IMG/VR virus record: IMGVR_UViG_3300030104_001744
Span: 1-20,282 of that record
Source of the DNA: a virus
Direction: 5' to 3' (one strand)
Length of the DNA stretch: 20,282 nucleotides
Shown: positions 6,766-13,899 of the stretch, piece by piece
How the letters are laid out: every line of letters begins with the position of its first letter
Numbering within the stretch: the stretch's first letter is position 1
Program-made: the position numbers and the translations under genes
Notes under the pieces: generated by a model
What the model was told of the DNA's origin: nothing
The model's input: the letters and a program-made list of their open reading frames with translations, nothing else
Databases searched by the model: none

Positions 6766-9288
6766 CTAAGCTGCTGTGTAACTTCCAGCATCAATGGTTG
6801 CACTAGAGATAGCTCCACCAACAATACTCATTGTACCATCAGTAAAAGTTCCATCAATTGTTATACCATTAGCTGTCATTGTAACATTACCTACATCAAA
6901 GCTTGAACCTACTCCTTCTACGATTGCTTTCTTTTGAGCTGTAGAAGTTGTTAATGTTCCGCCAGATACATCTAATGTTTTACTTGAGCCAACTGTTACG
7001 TTAGTACCGTCGATAGTTCCTGAATCTATATCAACATTGGTCATATTTTGACTGTCAAAATCAATAGCTCCAGTAGCTGTGAAAGCTCCAAGTTTAGTGA
7101 CGGTTAAAGTATCACCACTAAACGACATATCAGAATCATCTGTAAGTTGTCCGTTTGTTGTAGTAAATACTACTCTACCACTTGTTAAATCATCAGCTAT
7201 AAGTGTATTAGCTCTAAAATCATAAGCTCCTATATCGACGTTAGCTCCAACACCGTTTACAATTGCGGCTTTTTGTGCGGCTGAAGTAGTTAGTGTTCCA
7301 GCACTAACATCTAAGGTTTTACTAGAACCTACAGTTACATTTGTACCGTCAATTGCTCCGCTATCAATATTAACATTGGTCATTGCTTCATCAGAGAAGT
7401 CGACTGCACCAGCCTGTTCATAAGCACCAAGCTTGGTAACTGTTAAAGTATCACCAGAGAATGACATATCAGAGTCATCTGTTAATTCACCGTTAGTTGT
7501 AGTAAATACGACTCTACCACTAGTAAGTGTATCATCCATAAGTCCTGCACAACGGAATTTATAAGAACCAATATCTAAATTTGCTGTTGCTGTTAAAGCA
7601 GCAGTTGTTAAACCAGTAGTAAATGTTGAAGCGTCATCTGCTGTAAAAGCTCCAACTGTTAAATCAGCGTGGTCGAAACCAGTACCGCTTGTGTTCATTG
7701 TAGTTGTTGGTTCTGCTTGTAATAAATCGAATAAGTGATATTCACCATCGGTTGCATCTCTTATTAAACCAGTAAAGGTGTCTTGTGAACCAGATGGGTC
7801 ACATAATCCATAGAATCCAATATCTACTGCATCTGCGGAACTATTTCCGGATGCTAATTTAATCAATGGGTCTTCTACTGTTAATGTAGCAGTGTTTACA
7901 GTTGTAGTATCACCACTAACTGTTAAATCACCAGTTACAGTTAAATTTGCCACTTGTGAACTTCCTGTAGAAGTTATTGCTCCACAGCCAACAGTGCCGA
8001 TGCTTGCAATGTTCGAGGAAGCGTCGAGAACGACAGCTTTGCTTGCAGCAGCAGTACCTGCCGTAACTGAATCTAATACACCCAATTCAGCAGTTGTAAG
8101 AGTTGTTGAATCTAATGTTAATGAAGTGTCACCAGTAATTGTTCCTGTAACAGCTAAATTACCACTTGAAGTAATCGCACCACAACCAACTGTACCAAGA
8201 CCACTTACATTACCAGAAGTATCGAAAGTGTAGTTACCATCAGAAAATGTACCATCAATGGTCAAGTTTCTGAGAGTTCCCAAGTCTTTGTTACTATCAA
8301 CAACCAATGCTTTACTTGCAGCGGCTGTTCCTGCTGTAACTGAATCTAATACACCTAATTCGGCAGTTGTTAAAGTTGTTGAATCTAATGTTAAAGAAGT
8401 ATCACCTGTAATAGTACCAGTAACTGCAAGGTTACCTGAAGTTGTAATAGCTCCACAAGCTAAAGTTCCCACACCAGAAATATTATCTGAATCATCTATA
8501 GTTATTCCACTATCTTGTAAATCATCTGTGCCATGCATACGAACTAATCTATTGTCCGTACCTGATACATCTAATCCACCAGCAGCAGCTTGAAATGTTG
8601 GTGCTGCTCCAGCTCCATTAGATGTTAATACTTGACCGCTATTTCCTGTAGCGACATAAGCTGGGTCTCCTGATGCATCGTATGTAATAAGATTTCCATC
8701 TGTACCACCAGCCATATAAGCTAGTGTAATAGAATTATCTTTAATAGAAACTGCTCCTGAAGATACATCGAAATCACTTGAGGAAAAACTTGCTACACCT
8801 TTTGCTGATGTTGTAGCATCATCTCCTGCAATAGTTACTTCATTACCTGTAATACTTGTAGTTATTCCTGAACCACCAGCAATTGATAAAGCTTCACTAT
8901 CTAAATCAATAGCTATATTACTTCCACTATCTGCGGAAATATCTAAATCTTGTGCTGTTACTTGAGAATCAACATATGCCTTAATAGACGCTTGCGTTGC
9001 TAGCTTAGTTGCATCATCTGATGCCATATTATTCTCATTGAGAATAGGGGCACCTATCCATACAATACCACCAGTTTGGTCAGCAGCATATGCAGCAGCG
9101 GTGTTAGTACCGGCAGTAAGGTTTGTGGCACTTTCTGCGGTAACACCTAAAAATAGATTCCCTCTACCTGCGGCTGTTGCTGTTGTATTTGATGTGTTGA
9201 CGGCGAGTTCTGCAACTTTTAGACCTGCTCCGTGTGCAGGGGCTCCTGCACCGTCGGTCTTACTTTTAATTAAAATTGTATTTGCCAT
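6766..9288 (-). CDS. Large fibre-like structural protein with tandem repeats (840 aa)
   Basis: Starts MANTILIKSKTDGAGAPAHG then LKVAELAVNT...GNLFLGV, the same N-terminal head module as the 1179-aa protein, so the two are paralogues at least there. The shaft holds two duplications: a 91-residue unit around AVTGTITGDTSLTLDSTTLT (offset 273 bp), and two adjacent 113-residue units around SGRVVFTTTNG and GTNVTVGSSKTLDVS (offset 339 bp). Between them lies a module, LTVTGDLTVSGDTTTVNTAT...VEDPLIKLASGN, of a type I know from marine phage fibres; a variant is in the 517-aa gene. There is no membrane segment or enzyme motif. It ends in GSYTAA, like the small acidic gene just before it. RBS AAGGTGAT precedes the ATG. 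Likely a capsid- or tail-attached trimeric fibre. Confidence 0.87.
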   Translation of the reverse strand: MANTILIKSKTDGAGAPAHGAGLKVAELAVNTSNTTATAAGRGNLFLGVTAESATNLTAGTNTAAAYAADQTGGIVWIGAPILNENNMASDDATKLATQASIKAYVDSQVTAQDLDISADSGSNIAIDLDSEALSIAGGSGITTSITGNEVTIAGDDATTSAKGVASFSSSDFDVSSGAVSIKDNSITLAYMAGGTDGNLITYDASGDPAYVATGNSGQVLTSNGAGAAPTFQAAAGGLDVSGTDNRLVRMHGTDDLQDSGITIDDSDNISGVGTLACGAITTSGNLAVTGTITGDTSLTLDSTTLTTAELGVLDSVTAGTAAASKALVVDSNKDLGTLRNLTIDGTFSDGNYTFDTSGNVSGLGTVGCGAITSSGNLAVTGTITGDTSLTLDSTTLTTAELGVLDSVTAGTAAASKAVVLDASSNIASIGTVGCGAITSTGSSQVANLTVTGDLTVSGDTTTVNTATLTVEDPLIKLASGNSSADAVDIGFYGLCDPSGSQDTFTGLIRDATDGEYHLFDLLQAEPTTTMNTSGTGFDHADLTVGAFTADDASTFTTGLTTAALTATANLDIGSYKFRCAGLMDDTLTSGRVVFTTTNGELTDDSDMSFSGDTLTVTKLGAYEQAGAVDFSDEAMTNVNIDSGAIDGTNVTVGSSKTLDVSAGTLTTSAAQKAAIVNGVGANVDIGAYDFRANTLIADDLTSGRVVFTTTNGQLTDDSDMSFSGDTLTVTKLGAFTATGAIDFDSQNMTNVDIDSGTIDGTNVTVGSSKTLDVSGGTLTTSTAQKKAIVEGVGSSFDVGNVTMTANGITIDGTFTDGTMSIVGGAISSATIDAGSYTAA
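6860..7537 (-). repeat. Two tandem 339-bp intragenic repeats
   Basis: Copies at about 7199-7537 and 6860-7198 are adjacent, each coding for 113 residues that begin near LTSGRVVFTTTNG and continue through DDSDMSFSGDTLTVTKLGA and GTNVTVGSSKTLDVS. The offset is exactly 339 bp, measured at the GTTAAAGT word at 7442 and 7103. Boundaries are approximate. Confidence 0.9.
8031..8477 (-). repeat. Two 174-bp intragenic repeats at 273-bp offset
   Basis: Copies lie at about 8304-8477 and 8031-8204. Both encode AVTGTITGDTSLTLDSTTLT, AELGVLDSVTAGTAAASKA. The protein is nearly identical over about 55 residues while the DNA differs at many silent sites. The full period is 91 codons. Confidence 0.9.
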
Positions 9289-9299
9289 ATTTAATCACC

Positions 9300-9485
9300 T
9301 TATGCCGAGGTATAACTACCTCCGCTTACTTTCAATCCTTCCGCTTCCACTTCATCTGTACTAGAATCTCCACTAGTGTTTTTTGGTTCCAAAGAGCCTA
9401 TCTCTGTACCATCATCATTAACGAATTCTATTTTGCCTTCAACGCCAGAACCTCCTCCGGTTACTACAACTCTTGGGTTAGGCAT
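9300..9485 (-). CDS. Small acidic protein between fibre genes (61 aa)
   Basis: I chose the ATG at 9485-9483 because it overlaps the end of the 517-aa gene by 8 bases (ATGCCTAA), the same junction as three others here. A longer reading from 9524 would add 13 residues inside the previous gene. The product starts MPNPRVVVTGGGSGVEGKIE and has a polar, acidic middle (DDGTEIGSLEPKNTSGDSST), with no cysteine or membrane segment. It ends LKVSGGSYTSA, close to the C-terminus of the following 840-aa fibre (AGSYTAA). A fibre-associated cap, chaperone or adaptor is possible; the family is not recognised. Confidence 0.7.
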   Translation of the reverse strand: MPNPRVVVTGGGSGVEGKIEFVNDDGTEIGSLEPKNTSGDSSTDEVEAEGLKVSGGSYTSA

Positions 9486-11031
9486 CTGGCTCAACCTCCA
9501 GTTTTGCGTCTCTTCTTCCTCCAATCACATTCCAATCAAAGCTCCATTCTTTATCTGAGTTTGTTTCAACCCAGAAACCGTTTTCATCTCTATCTTTTAT
9601 CCACACGTTATAATCTCCATATGTTGTTAAATTTACAGTATAGTCAGGGAAAACCATCTTAGACCAATATAAAGGTAGGTCTACTGCTACTTTTCGCCTT
9701 TCATCTACCACATCAAAAGAGCCACGAGCATACATTCCATGCTCAGGTCCTTCTAAAGAACCATAAACTAAACGCTTATTTTCTATTAGAGGATGGGGTA
9801 TATTAAAAGATTTCGTCGTTGCCTCAAGATGCCCCGTAATCGAGACTGCTGCATTTGACGAAGCTGATGTTCCTCCTGTAACTACTAAAGCGGTGGTTCC
9901 ACTATCTCCACTAACACCAGTTATAGTTAAATTTTCACTGTTATCAGATTCGTTTACTGTAATAGTTCCTCCACCATCTTTTTTAAGCATAACATCATTT
10001 ACTGTTATTGCTTGTGTACTTAAACTTAATAAACCTAAACCTTGGTTATCAATCGTAACAGCATCATGTGTTACTGCTGATGTTGCTATATCATTATAAC
10101 TAGAACCATCATTTGTTATTTGCCATTTATCTGTACTTTCATTCCATCTTATTGCTACGTTTGTAGAAGTACCACGTTCTACTTCGATACCTGCGTTTTC
10201 ACTTGGGGTACCTGTTACATCGTTATTTAATATTAATATATTATCATTGATTGTGGTGTTTGTAGTGTGTATGGCTGTAGCAGTACCATTAACTGTAAGG
10301 TTCCCTGTAATTGTAGTATTACCTCCAACTGTTAGGTTACCTGATAAATCAGTAGAAGCAGCATTAACATCTAAAAGAGGATTTGTTATTGTAAAACGAT
10401 TTTCTTTTAATTCTAGTTGACTAGAAGAATTTTTAACTTGCATAATTAGTTCTTCTGAATCTGGAGCATGGATAAATGCTCCTGCATTACTCCCAACCTC
10501 TCCAAAATATAATTTTCTAGAACTATTTAATATTAAACCAGTGTCGGCTACGTGTGTTAGGGTTACATCAGTATCAGTACCAAACCCTAAAACTGCTGAA
10601 TCAGATTTTAAATTAATATTATCTCCTGATATTAAATGTCCAACTGATTTTATATTTCCATCTACTACTAACTTCTCATCAATAGCAGAGTAAGCTAAGG
10701 TTGAACCTATACCTACATTTCCACTATCAAATGTTCTTGTTTTAGAAGTTGCTGCACTAGCACTTTCCTGAGTCCAAGCTGAAGTAGTCACTTCTAAAGC
10801 ATTGAATTTATCATTGAGCGCATTTTTTGATGGTGCTATGTCTGTTACATCAGCCCATGAACCACCAAATGCATCATTGCTGACTTTTGAATCAGCTTTA
10901 TTAGAAATGTATTGTTTAGAAATTAGCCTGTCGTCTAATACTAACGCATGTGTGCGTCTGGTTGATTTTTGAGCTCCTATACCGCCCAACGGTTTTCCAG
11001 TTTTCTTGATATTTCTAGGTATTTTGACCAT
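9478..11031 (-). CDS. Fibre-like structural protein with marine-phage C-terminal domain (517 aa)
   Basis: The N-terminus is basic (MVKIPRNIKKTGKPLGG) and probably the virion attachment part. Residues about 100-230 are beta-repeat shaft. Residues about 235-310 hold ITGNLTVNGTATAIHTTNTT, NDNILILNNDVTG and GIEVERGTSTNVAIRWNEST, a module I recognise from fibre proteins of marine phages. Residues 408-517 form a distinct C-terminal domain beginning SFNIPHPLIENKRLVYGSLE, GPEHGMYARG and ending with aromatic strands (DYNVWIKDRDENGFWVET). The 'IxHP...LxxGSLEGPExxVYxRG' signature is common in structural proteins of cyanophages and other marine phages; its exact role is unknown to me. It directly follows the major capsid gene across a structured intergenic segment. 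RBS AAGGAG is at 11043-11038. Confidence 0.88.
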   Translation of the reverse strand: MVKIPRNIKKTGKPLGGIGAQKSTRRTHALVLDDRLISKQYISNKADSKVSNDAFGGSWADVTDIAPSKNALNDKFNALEVTTSAWTQESASAATSKTRTFDSGNVGIGSTLAYSAIDEKLVVDGNIKSVGHLISGDNINLKSDSAVLGFGTDTDVTLTHVADTGLILNSSRKLYFGEVGSNAGAFIHAPDSEELIMQVKNSSSQLELKENRFTITNPLLDVNAASTDLSGNLTVGGNTTITGNLTVNGTATAIHTTNTTINDNILILNNDVTGTPSENAGIEVERGTSTNVAIRWNESTDKWQITNDGSSYNDIATSAVTHDAVTIDNQGLGLLSLSTQAITVNDVMLKKDGGGTITVNESDNSENLTITGVSGDSGTTALVVTGGTSASSNAAVSITGHLEATTKSFNIPHPLIENKRLVYGSLEGPEHGMYARGSFDVVDERRKVAVDLPLYWSKMVFPDYTVNLTTYGDYNVWIKDRDENGFWVETNSDKEWSFDWNVIGGRRDAKLEVEPDA

Positions 11032-11053
11032 ACATTTCTCCTTGTGGGGTTAG

Positions 11054-11087
11054 TGGCTAGTTTTGTTTGTCGCACTAGCCAAGCGAC
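11054..11087 (-). promoter_or_regulatory. Predicted H-type RNA pseudoknot between capsid and fibre genes
   Basis: On the minus strand GTCGC (11087-11083) pairs with GCGAC (11073-11069), closing a 9-base loop. Eight bases of that loop, TGGCTAGT (11081-11074), pair perfectly with ACTAGCCA (11061-11054). The linkers are one base (11082), none, and seven bases AAACAAA (11068-11062). This is the classic H-type geometry, with an A-rich third loop beside the 5-bp stem. It lies about 30 bases after the capsid stop and 10 bases before the Shine-Dalgarno of the 517-aa gene. Role unknown. Confidence 0.55.
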
Positions 11088-11103
11088 TATATCTTTAGAT
11101 TAG

Positions 11104-11121
11104 TAAAGTCGGTTAACTTTA
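11104..11121 (-). promoter_or_regulatory. Small hairpin over the capsid gene stop codon
   Basis: TAAAGT (11121-11116) and ACTTTA (11109-11104) form a perfect 6-bp stem with a 6-base loop, and the TAA stop of the capsid gene is its 5' arm. It is AU-rich, so weak. With the pseudoknot downstream it makes this 87-base gap the most structured between the capsid-operon genes. No U-tract terminator follows. Confidence 0.35.
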
Positions 11122-12228
11122 ATCGCCAATAACGATTACACCAGCTTCAGGTCTGATAACTTTCAATCCATATCTCATGGACATGTAAGAACCAGTAATT
11201 CCGAATCCGGGGTTAGCTTCTTCTACAGTCAATCCACGTCTTTCGACGTAAGCCATAGGCTTGATAGACATATCGAAAACACCAAATCTGTTCTTTGGTA
11301 TGTAAGAGTTCATTACGACATTTAATCCGTAAAGTTGTCCTACAACACCAGAGGCAGATACGTCGTTAACATAATCTACTCCACCTTTTTGGACTATACC
11401 TGCTGTTCCAGCTGCGCCTGAGAAAGGTACAGTGAAGTCAGCCAAGTTCAATAGAGTCTTATAGTGCATAGGGGATATCATGATTGTGTCTGCATTCAAT
11501 CCTTTTGCTCCGATAAGTTCCATAGCTTGGGTGATGTCACCAAGTGCCAAATCTCCGACTGCGTCTGTGTCGCCGTCAGTACAAACCATGTAGTGGGAAC
11601 CTGTGCTTCCTACACCGAGGTTTGCCAAATCGTCTTTGCTGTATATTCCATACTCTGATATTCGGACATCTGCATCTGCATCTAATCCACCAGAGCCGTT
11701 TGTATCCAATTCACCGAAGAAACCACCGTGCGGGTTGTTAGCGAAAGTTGTAACTTCAGCTTCTGTGTTAGTTGCTGAAATACTTGTGTCGCTAATTCCT
11801 GTACCGTAGGTTGCATCTCCAAGACCGAATAATGCTTTGATTGCGTGTTCCGTAACATGTCTTTCGACTGCTCTTCTAGCTTCGTTCAAAGCTAGTTCCA
11901 TTTCAGAGAAACGGGAGTCTTCTAACATTCTGCGGGTTACACCGACTGCAATTCCCCATTCCTTAACGCTGATACGCTCGTTGCGTAGGTCAGTGTGTTG
12001 GTATGCTGGAGTTGCTCCTTCTTCTAAGGCTTCTAGCTTCATGCTAGGCTTAGAGAAACTTATGTCTACATCCCCACCAGTTTCGGTAGTGAAGCGCTCT
12101 GCGAACATTTCAAGAACAGGCATGCTTGTGACTTTGTAGTCTTGTAAAGCATCTTTGTAATCGACAAGTACACGGTTAGCTACACTAGATAGTGTTGAGG
12201 TTGCGAGACCTTTTTGTGCTGTTACCAT
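11119..12228 (-). CDS. Major capsid protein, HK97 fold
   Basis: 369 aa. The order of elements matches HK97-type capsid proteins. A short N-terminal helix is followed by an extended region. An E-loop-like segment lies around residues 60-97 (EEGATPAYQHTDLRNERISV). A long spine helix at about 98-135 contains RRMLEDSRFSEMELALNEAR. A central insertion at 140-220 is acidic and Gly-rich (ELDTNGSGGLDADADVRISE). The A-domain spans about 230-365 with DTIMISPMHYKTLLNLADF, LYGLNVVMNSYIPKNRFGVF and a final strand GLKVIRPEAGVIVIGD. There is no long N-terminal delta domain, which fits the scaffold being carried by the protease gene. The start is set by AAGGAG about 10 bases before the ATG, at the stop of the decoration gene. 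It assembles the icosahedral head. Confidence 0.93.
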   Translation of the reverse strand: MVTAQKGLATSTLSSVANRVLVDYKDALQDYKVTSMPVLEMFAERFTTETGGDVDISFSKPSMKLEALEEGATPAYQHTDLRNERISVKEWGIAVGVTRRMLEDSRFSEMELALNEARRAVERHVTEHAIKALFGLGDATYGTGISDTSISATNTEAEVTTFANNPHGGFFGELDTNGSGGLDADADVRISEYGIYSKDDLANLGVGSTGSHYMVCTDGDTDAVGDLALGDITQAMELIGAKGLNADTIMISPMHYKTLLNLADFTVPFSGAAGTAGIVQKGGVDYVNDVSASGVVGQLYGLNVVMNSYIPKNRFGVFDMSIKPMAYVERRGLTVEEANPGFGITGSYMSMRYGLKVIRPEAGVIVIGD

Positions 12229-12241
12229 ATTTTATATCTCC

Positions 12242-12643
12242 TTAAATCACCATGACCCTAGTCATCGTGTCTGTGGTTGCGTTGGTTTCTAGAGCGATTG
12301 CTACTATTTTATCCTCGGCTGTTCCATCTGCGTATGCAGTTTTGGTTTCTAGGAAACCGGGTTTTGCACTGTCTACTGACAATTCGTCACCACATGTTAC
12401 TGCATCGGTTATTACATTAAGGATGATTCCGCTTCCGGTTACAACTGAACATTGTGCACCAGATGCTGCATCGGTTAATGCAAACCCTACTATTTCTAAT
12501 AAATTGGATGTTTGAAGTTTGACTGTTCCGTCAGTGTGCATTTTTAATGCTTCACCGGCTTCAATAGCTTCACCAGCTTTGAAATTCATAATTCTTGCTG
12601 GAGCTCCACCATCATTTACTAATACTGTTTTGGTTTCTGCCAT
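12242..12643 (-). CDS. Capsid decoration protein (DUF2190-like)
   Basis: 133 aa with the pattern of DUF2190/decoration proteins: FKAGEAIEAGEALKMHTDGT, then IVGFALTDAASGAQCSVVTG, then ITDAVTCGDELSVDSAKPGF and DKIVAIALETNAT. These form beta-barrel or tulip-like trimers that bind outside the HK97 shell and stabilise it. The place directly before the capsid gene is usual. Two cysteines (about positions 64 and 83) could pair or be buried. It begins two bases after the protease stop, with RBS AAGGAAG overlapping that stop. No signal or membrane segment is present. Confidence 0.83.
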   Translation of the reverse strand: MAETKTVLVNDGGAPARIMNFKAGEAIEAGEALKMHTDGTVKLQTSNLLEIVGFALTDAASGAQCSVVTGSGIILNVITDAVTCGDELSVDSAKPGFLETKTAYADGTAEDKIVAIALETNATTDTMTRVMVI

Positions 12644-12645
12644 AT

Positions 12646-13146
12646 TTATTCTTCCTTATTTTCTTCTTCTACACCATTGAAAACAATTCTTCCATCTTTC
12701 ATCGCGAACATTCGTGATGTTTCTGGAGCTTCTACTTCCTCTGGTTTTGCTTCAGCTTCTACGGATTTACCTTTTCCGAAGGTCCTCTCGGTCTCTTCAG
12801 GGACTGGTATTTGTTCCATAGCGATGCTGAATCCTTCTAGCTTAATCTCATCCCATGCGTTAAGTTCTTTCATACGCTCTTCTTTAGTCTCGTCATCTAC
12901 CTTGCCGAGTAATGCTTCCTTATTGATAATTGCATCAACAAATCCAGAAACGCGTGCTTTTGCAGCATCTGCTTTTCTTAATTCTTCTGCTTCCTCGAAC
13001 TTGGAGATAGTGGCGAGAGCTTCTTCATGAGCTGAAGTTAACTCTGCGTGGACAGATTCCATCTCTGCAATTTTATCTTTCATAGCTGCGAATTCACGCT
13101 CTACGATAGGATTGCTTTCTTTTGTTTCTACTACTTCTTCTGTCAT
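12646..13146 (-). CDS. Possible internal-start scaffold protein nested in the protease gene (166 aa)
   Basis: Within the protease-scaffold frame, Met252 (ATG at 13146-13144, MTEEVVETKESNPIVERE) is preceded by GCGAGGTAACT, a good Shine-Dalgarno resembling the GAGGT before the 98-aa gene. Starting here gives only the acidic coiled-coil scaffold, without protease and cysteine cluster. The arrangement would parallel lambda C/Nu3, where scaffold is made in excess from an internal start. The site is seen; its use is inferred. Confidence 0.5.
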   Translation of the reverse strand: MTEEVVETKESNPIVEREFAAMKDKIAEMESVHAELTSAHEEALATISKFEEAEELRKADAAKARVSGFVDAIINKEALLGKVDDETKEERMKELNAWDEIKLEGFSIAMEQIPVPEETERTFGKGKSVEAEAKPEEVEAPETSRMFAMKDGRIVFNGVEEENKEE

Positions 13147-13899
13147 AGTTACCTCGCTAGTTGACCCGTGTTCTACAGGTACTTGCTTTTCCTCGTGACC
13201 ATCACAGTCACAAGATTCTTCCTTTTCTTCACATTTCGTTTCAATTGTACATGCGTCACACACAGGAGTACGAGTCTCATTATCAATGAAACTCACCTCG
13301 ACAGGACGAATGTCTGTCGCAAATGGCTCACCTAAGACGTCAACATCCTTGGAAAGCCAATCAATACTGACATGAGTCATATCGCCATTTTCTATTTTTT
13401 CTAACACTTCATTTGCTTTCATAGCATCCTTGTGGATGCGTGCCATAAGCTTAACAGCTTGTAAACCATCTTCTAATTCTACGTATTCCGGGTTGATAGC
13501 CATGCCCAACAAATCGTCGGGGGTACGTTGATGGTTAAAGTAAACTGGGAGCTCATTGAAAGAGTCAATATTATCTTTTAGTATACTTGGTTCTATATAA
13601 ACCTTTTGGTCACCTTCTTCATCGTGGGGGCCTGATGTTATAGCAATGACCGGAAATTCATGATAATCGTCAACGAGAGCTACATCTCCAAACACTTCCA
13701 TTGCAAATGTACGTTTAGTTCCGTCTACGTTACCATTTACGTTACTTGCAAATTGTCGGCCAGCTTCTTCATCTGGCATGGTGTCAACTCTCATCCTACA
13801 TAAATTAGATGCGAGTTCTTGGTAGTTCTCATGGCCACGCTTTTTTAATCGTGGCGCTGTTTCTAGTAAGCAATGCTCATACGCATATTCTTTACTCAT
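12646..13899 (-). CDS. Prohead maturation protease fused to scaffold (417 aa)
   Basis: The chosen start (13899-13897, MSKEYAYEHCLLE) overlaps the portal stop by 8 bases (ATGAGTAA) and has GGGGGA upstream. A longer 453-aa reading only adds translated portal sequence. Residues about 65-212 are an HK97-type (U35-like) serine protease: probable catalytic His123 in VYFNHQRTPDDLLGMA, Ser178 in GDMTHVSIDW, and the conserved 'EVSxID' strand at 201-206. Residues 214-235 form a cysteine cluster (Cys214, 217, 223, 230, 232 and His235) that could bind zinc. From about 250 to the end it is acidic, with a coiled coil near 265-345, typical of scaffolds that fill the prohead and are then digested. A ribosome site before Met252 suggests a separate scaffold product. 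Confidence 0.9.
   Translation of the reverse strand: MSKEYAYEHCLLETAPRLKKRGHENYQELASNLCRMRVDTMPDEEAGRQFASNVNGNVDGTKRTFAMEVFGDVALVDDYHEFPVIAITSGPHDEEGDQKVYIEPSILKDNIDSFNELPVYFNHQRTPDDLLGMAINPEYVELEDGLQAVKLMARIHKDAMKANEVLEKIENGDMTHVSIDWLSKDVDVLGEPFATDIRPVEVSFIDNETRTPVCDACTIETKCEEKEESCDCDGHEEKQVPVEHGSTSEVTMTEEVVETKESNPIVEREFAAMKDKIAEMESVHAELTSAHEEALATISKFEEAEELRKADAAKARVSGFVDAIINKEALLGKVDDETKEERMKELNAWDEIKLEGFSIAMEQIPVPEETERTFGKGKSVEAEAKPEEVEAPETSRMFAMKDGRIVFNGVEEENKEE

Noticed and set aside
3151-9288. Possibility of a diversity-generating retroelement acting on the fibre genes
   Set aside because: The N-terminal modules recall tropism-determinant proteins, but no reverse transcriptase, template repeat or adenine-biased variable repeat was seen; the repeats differ at silent sites in all bases.
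11668-11720. Calcium-binding EF-hand or dockerin-like loop in the capsid insertion (DTNGSGGLDADADVRISE)
   Set aside because: Asp spacing is suggestive, but only one loop is present and its helices are not evident; it may just be an acidic surface loop.
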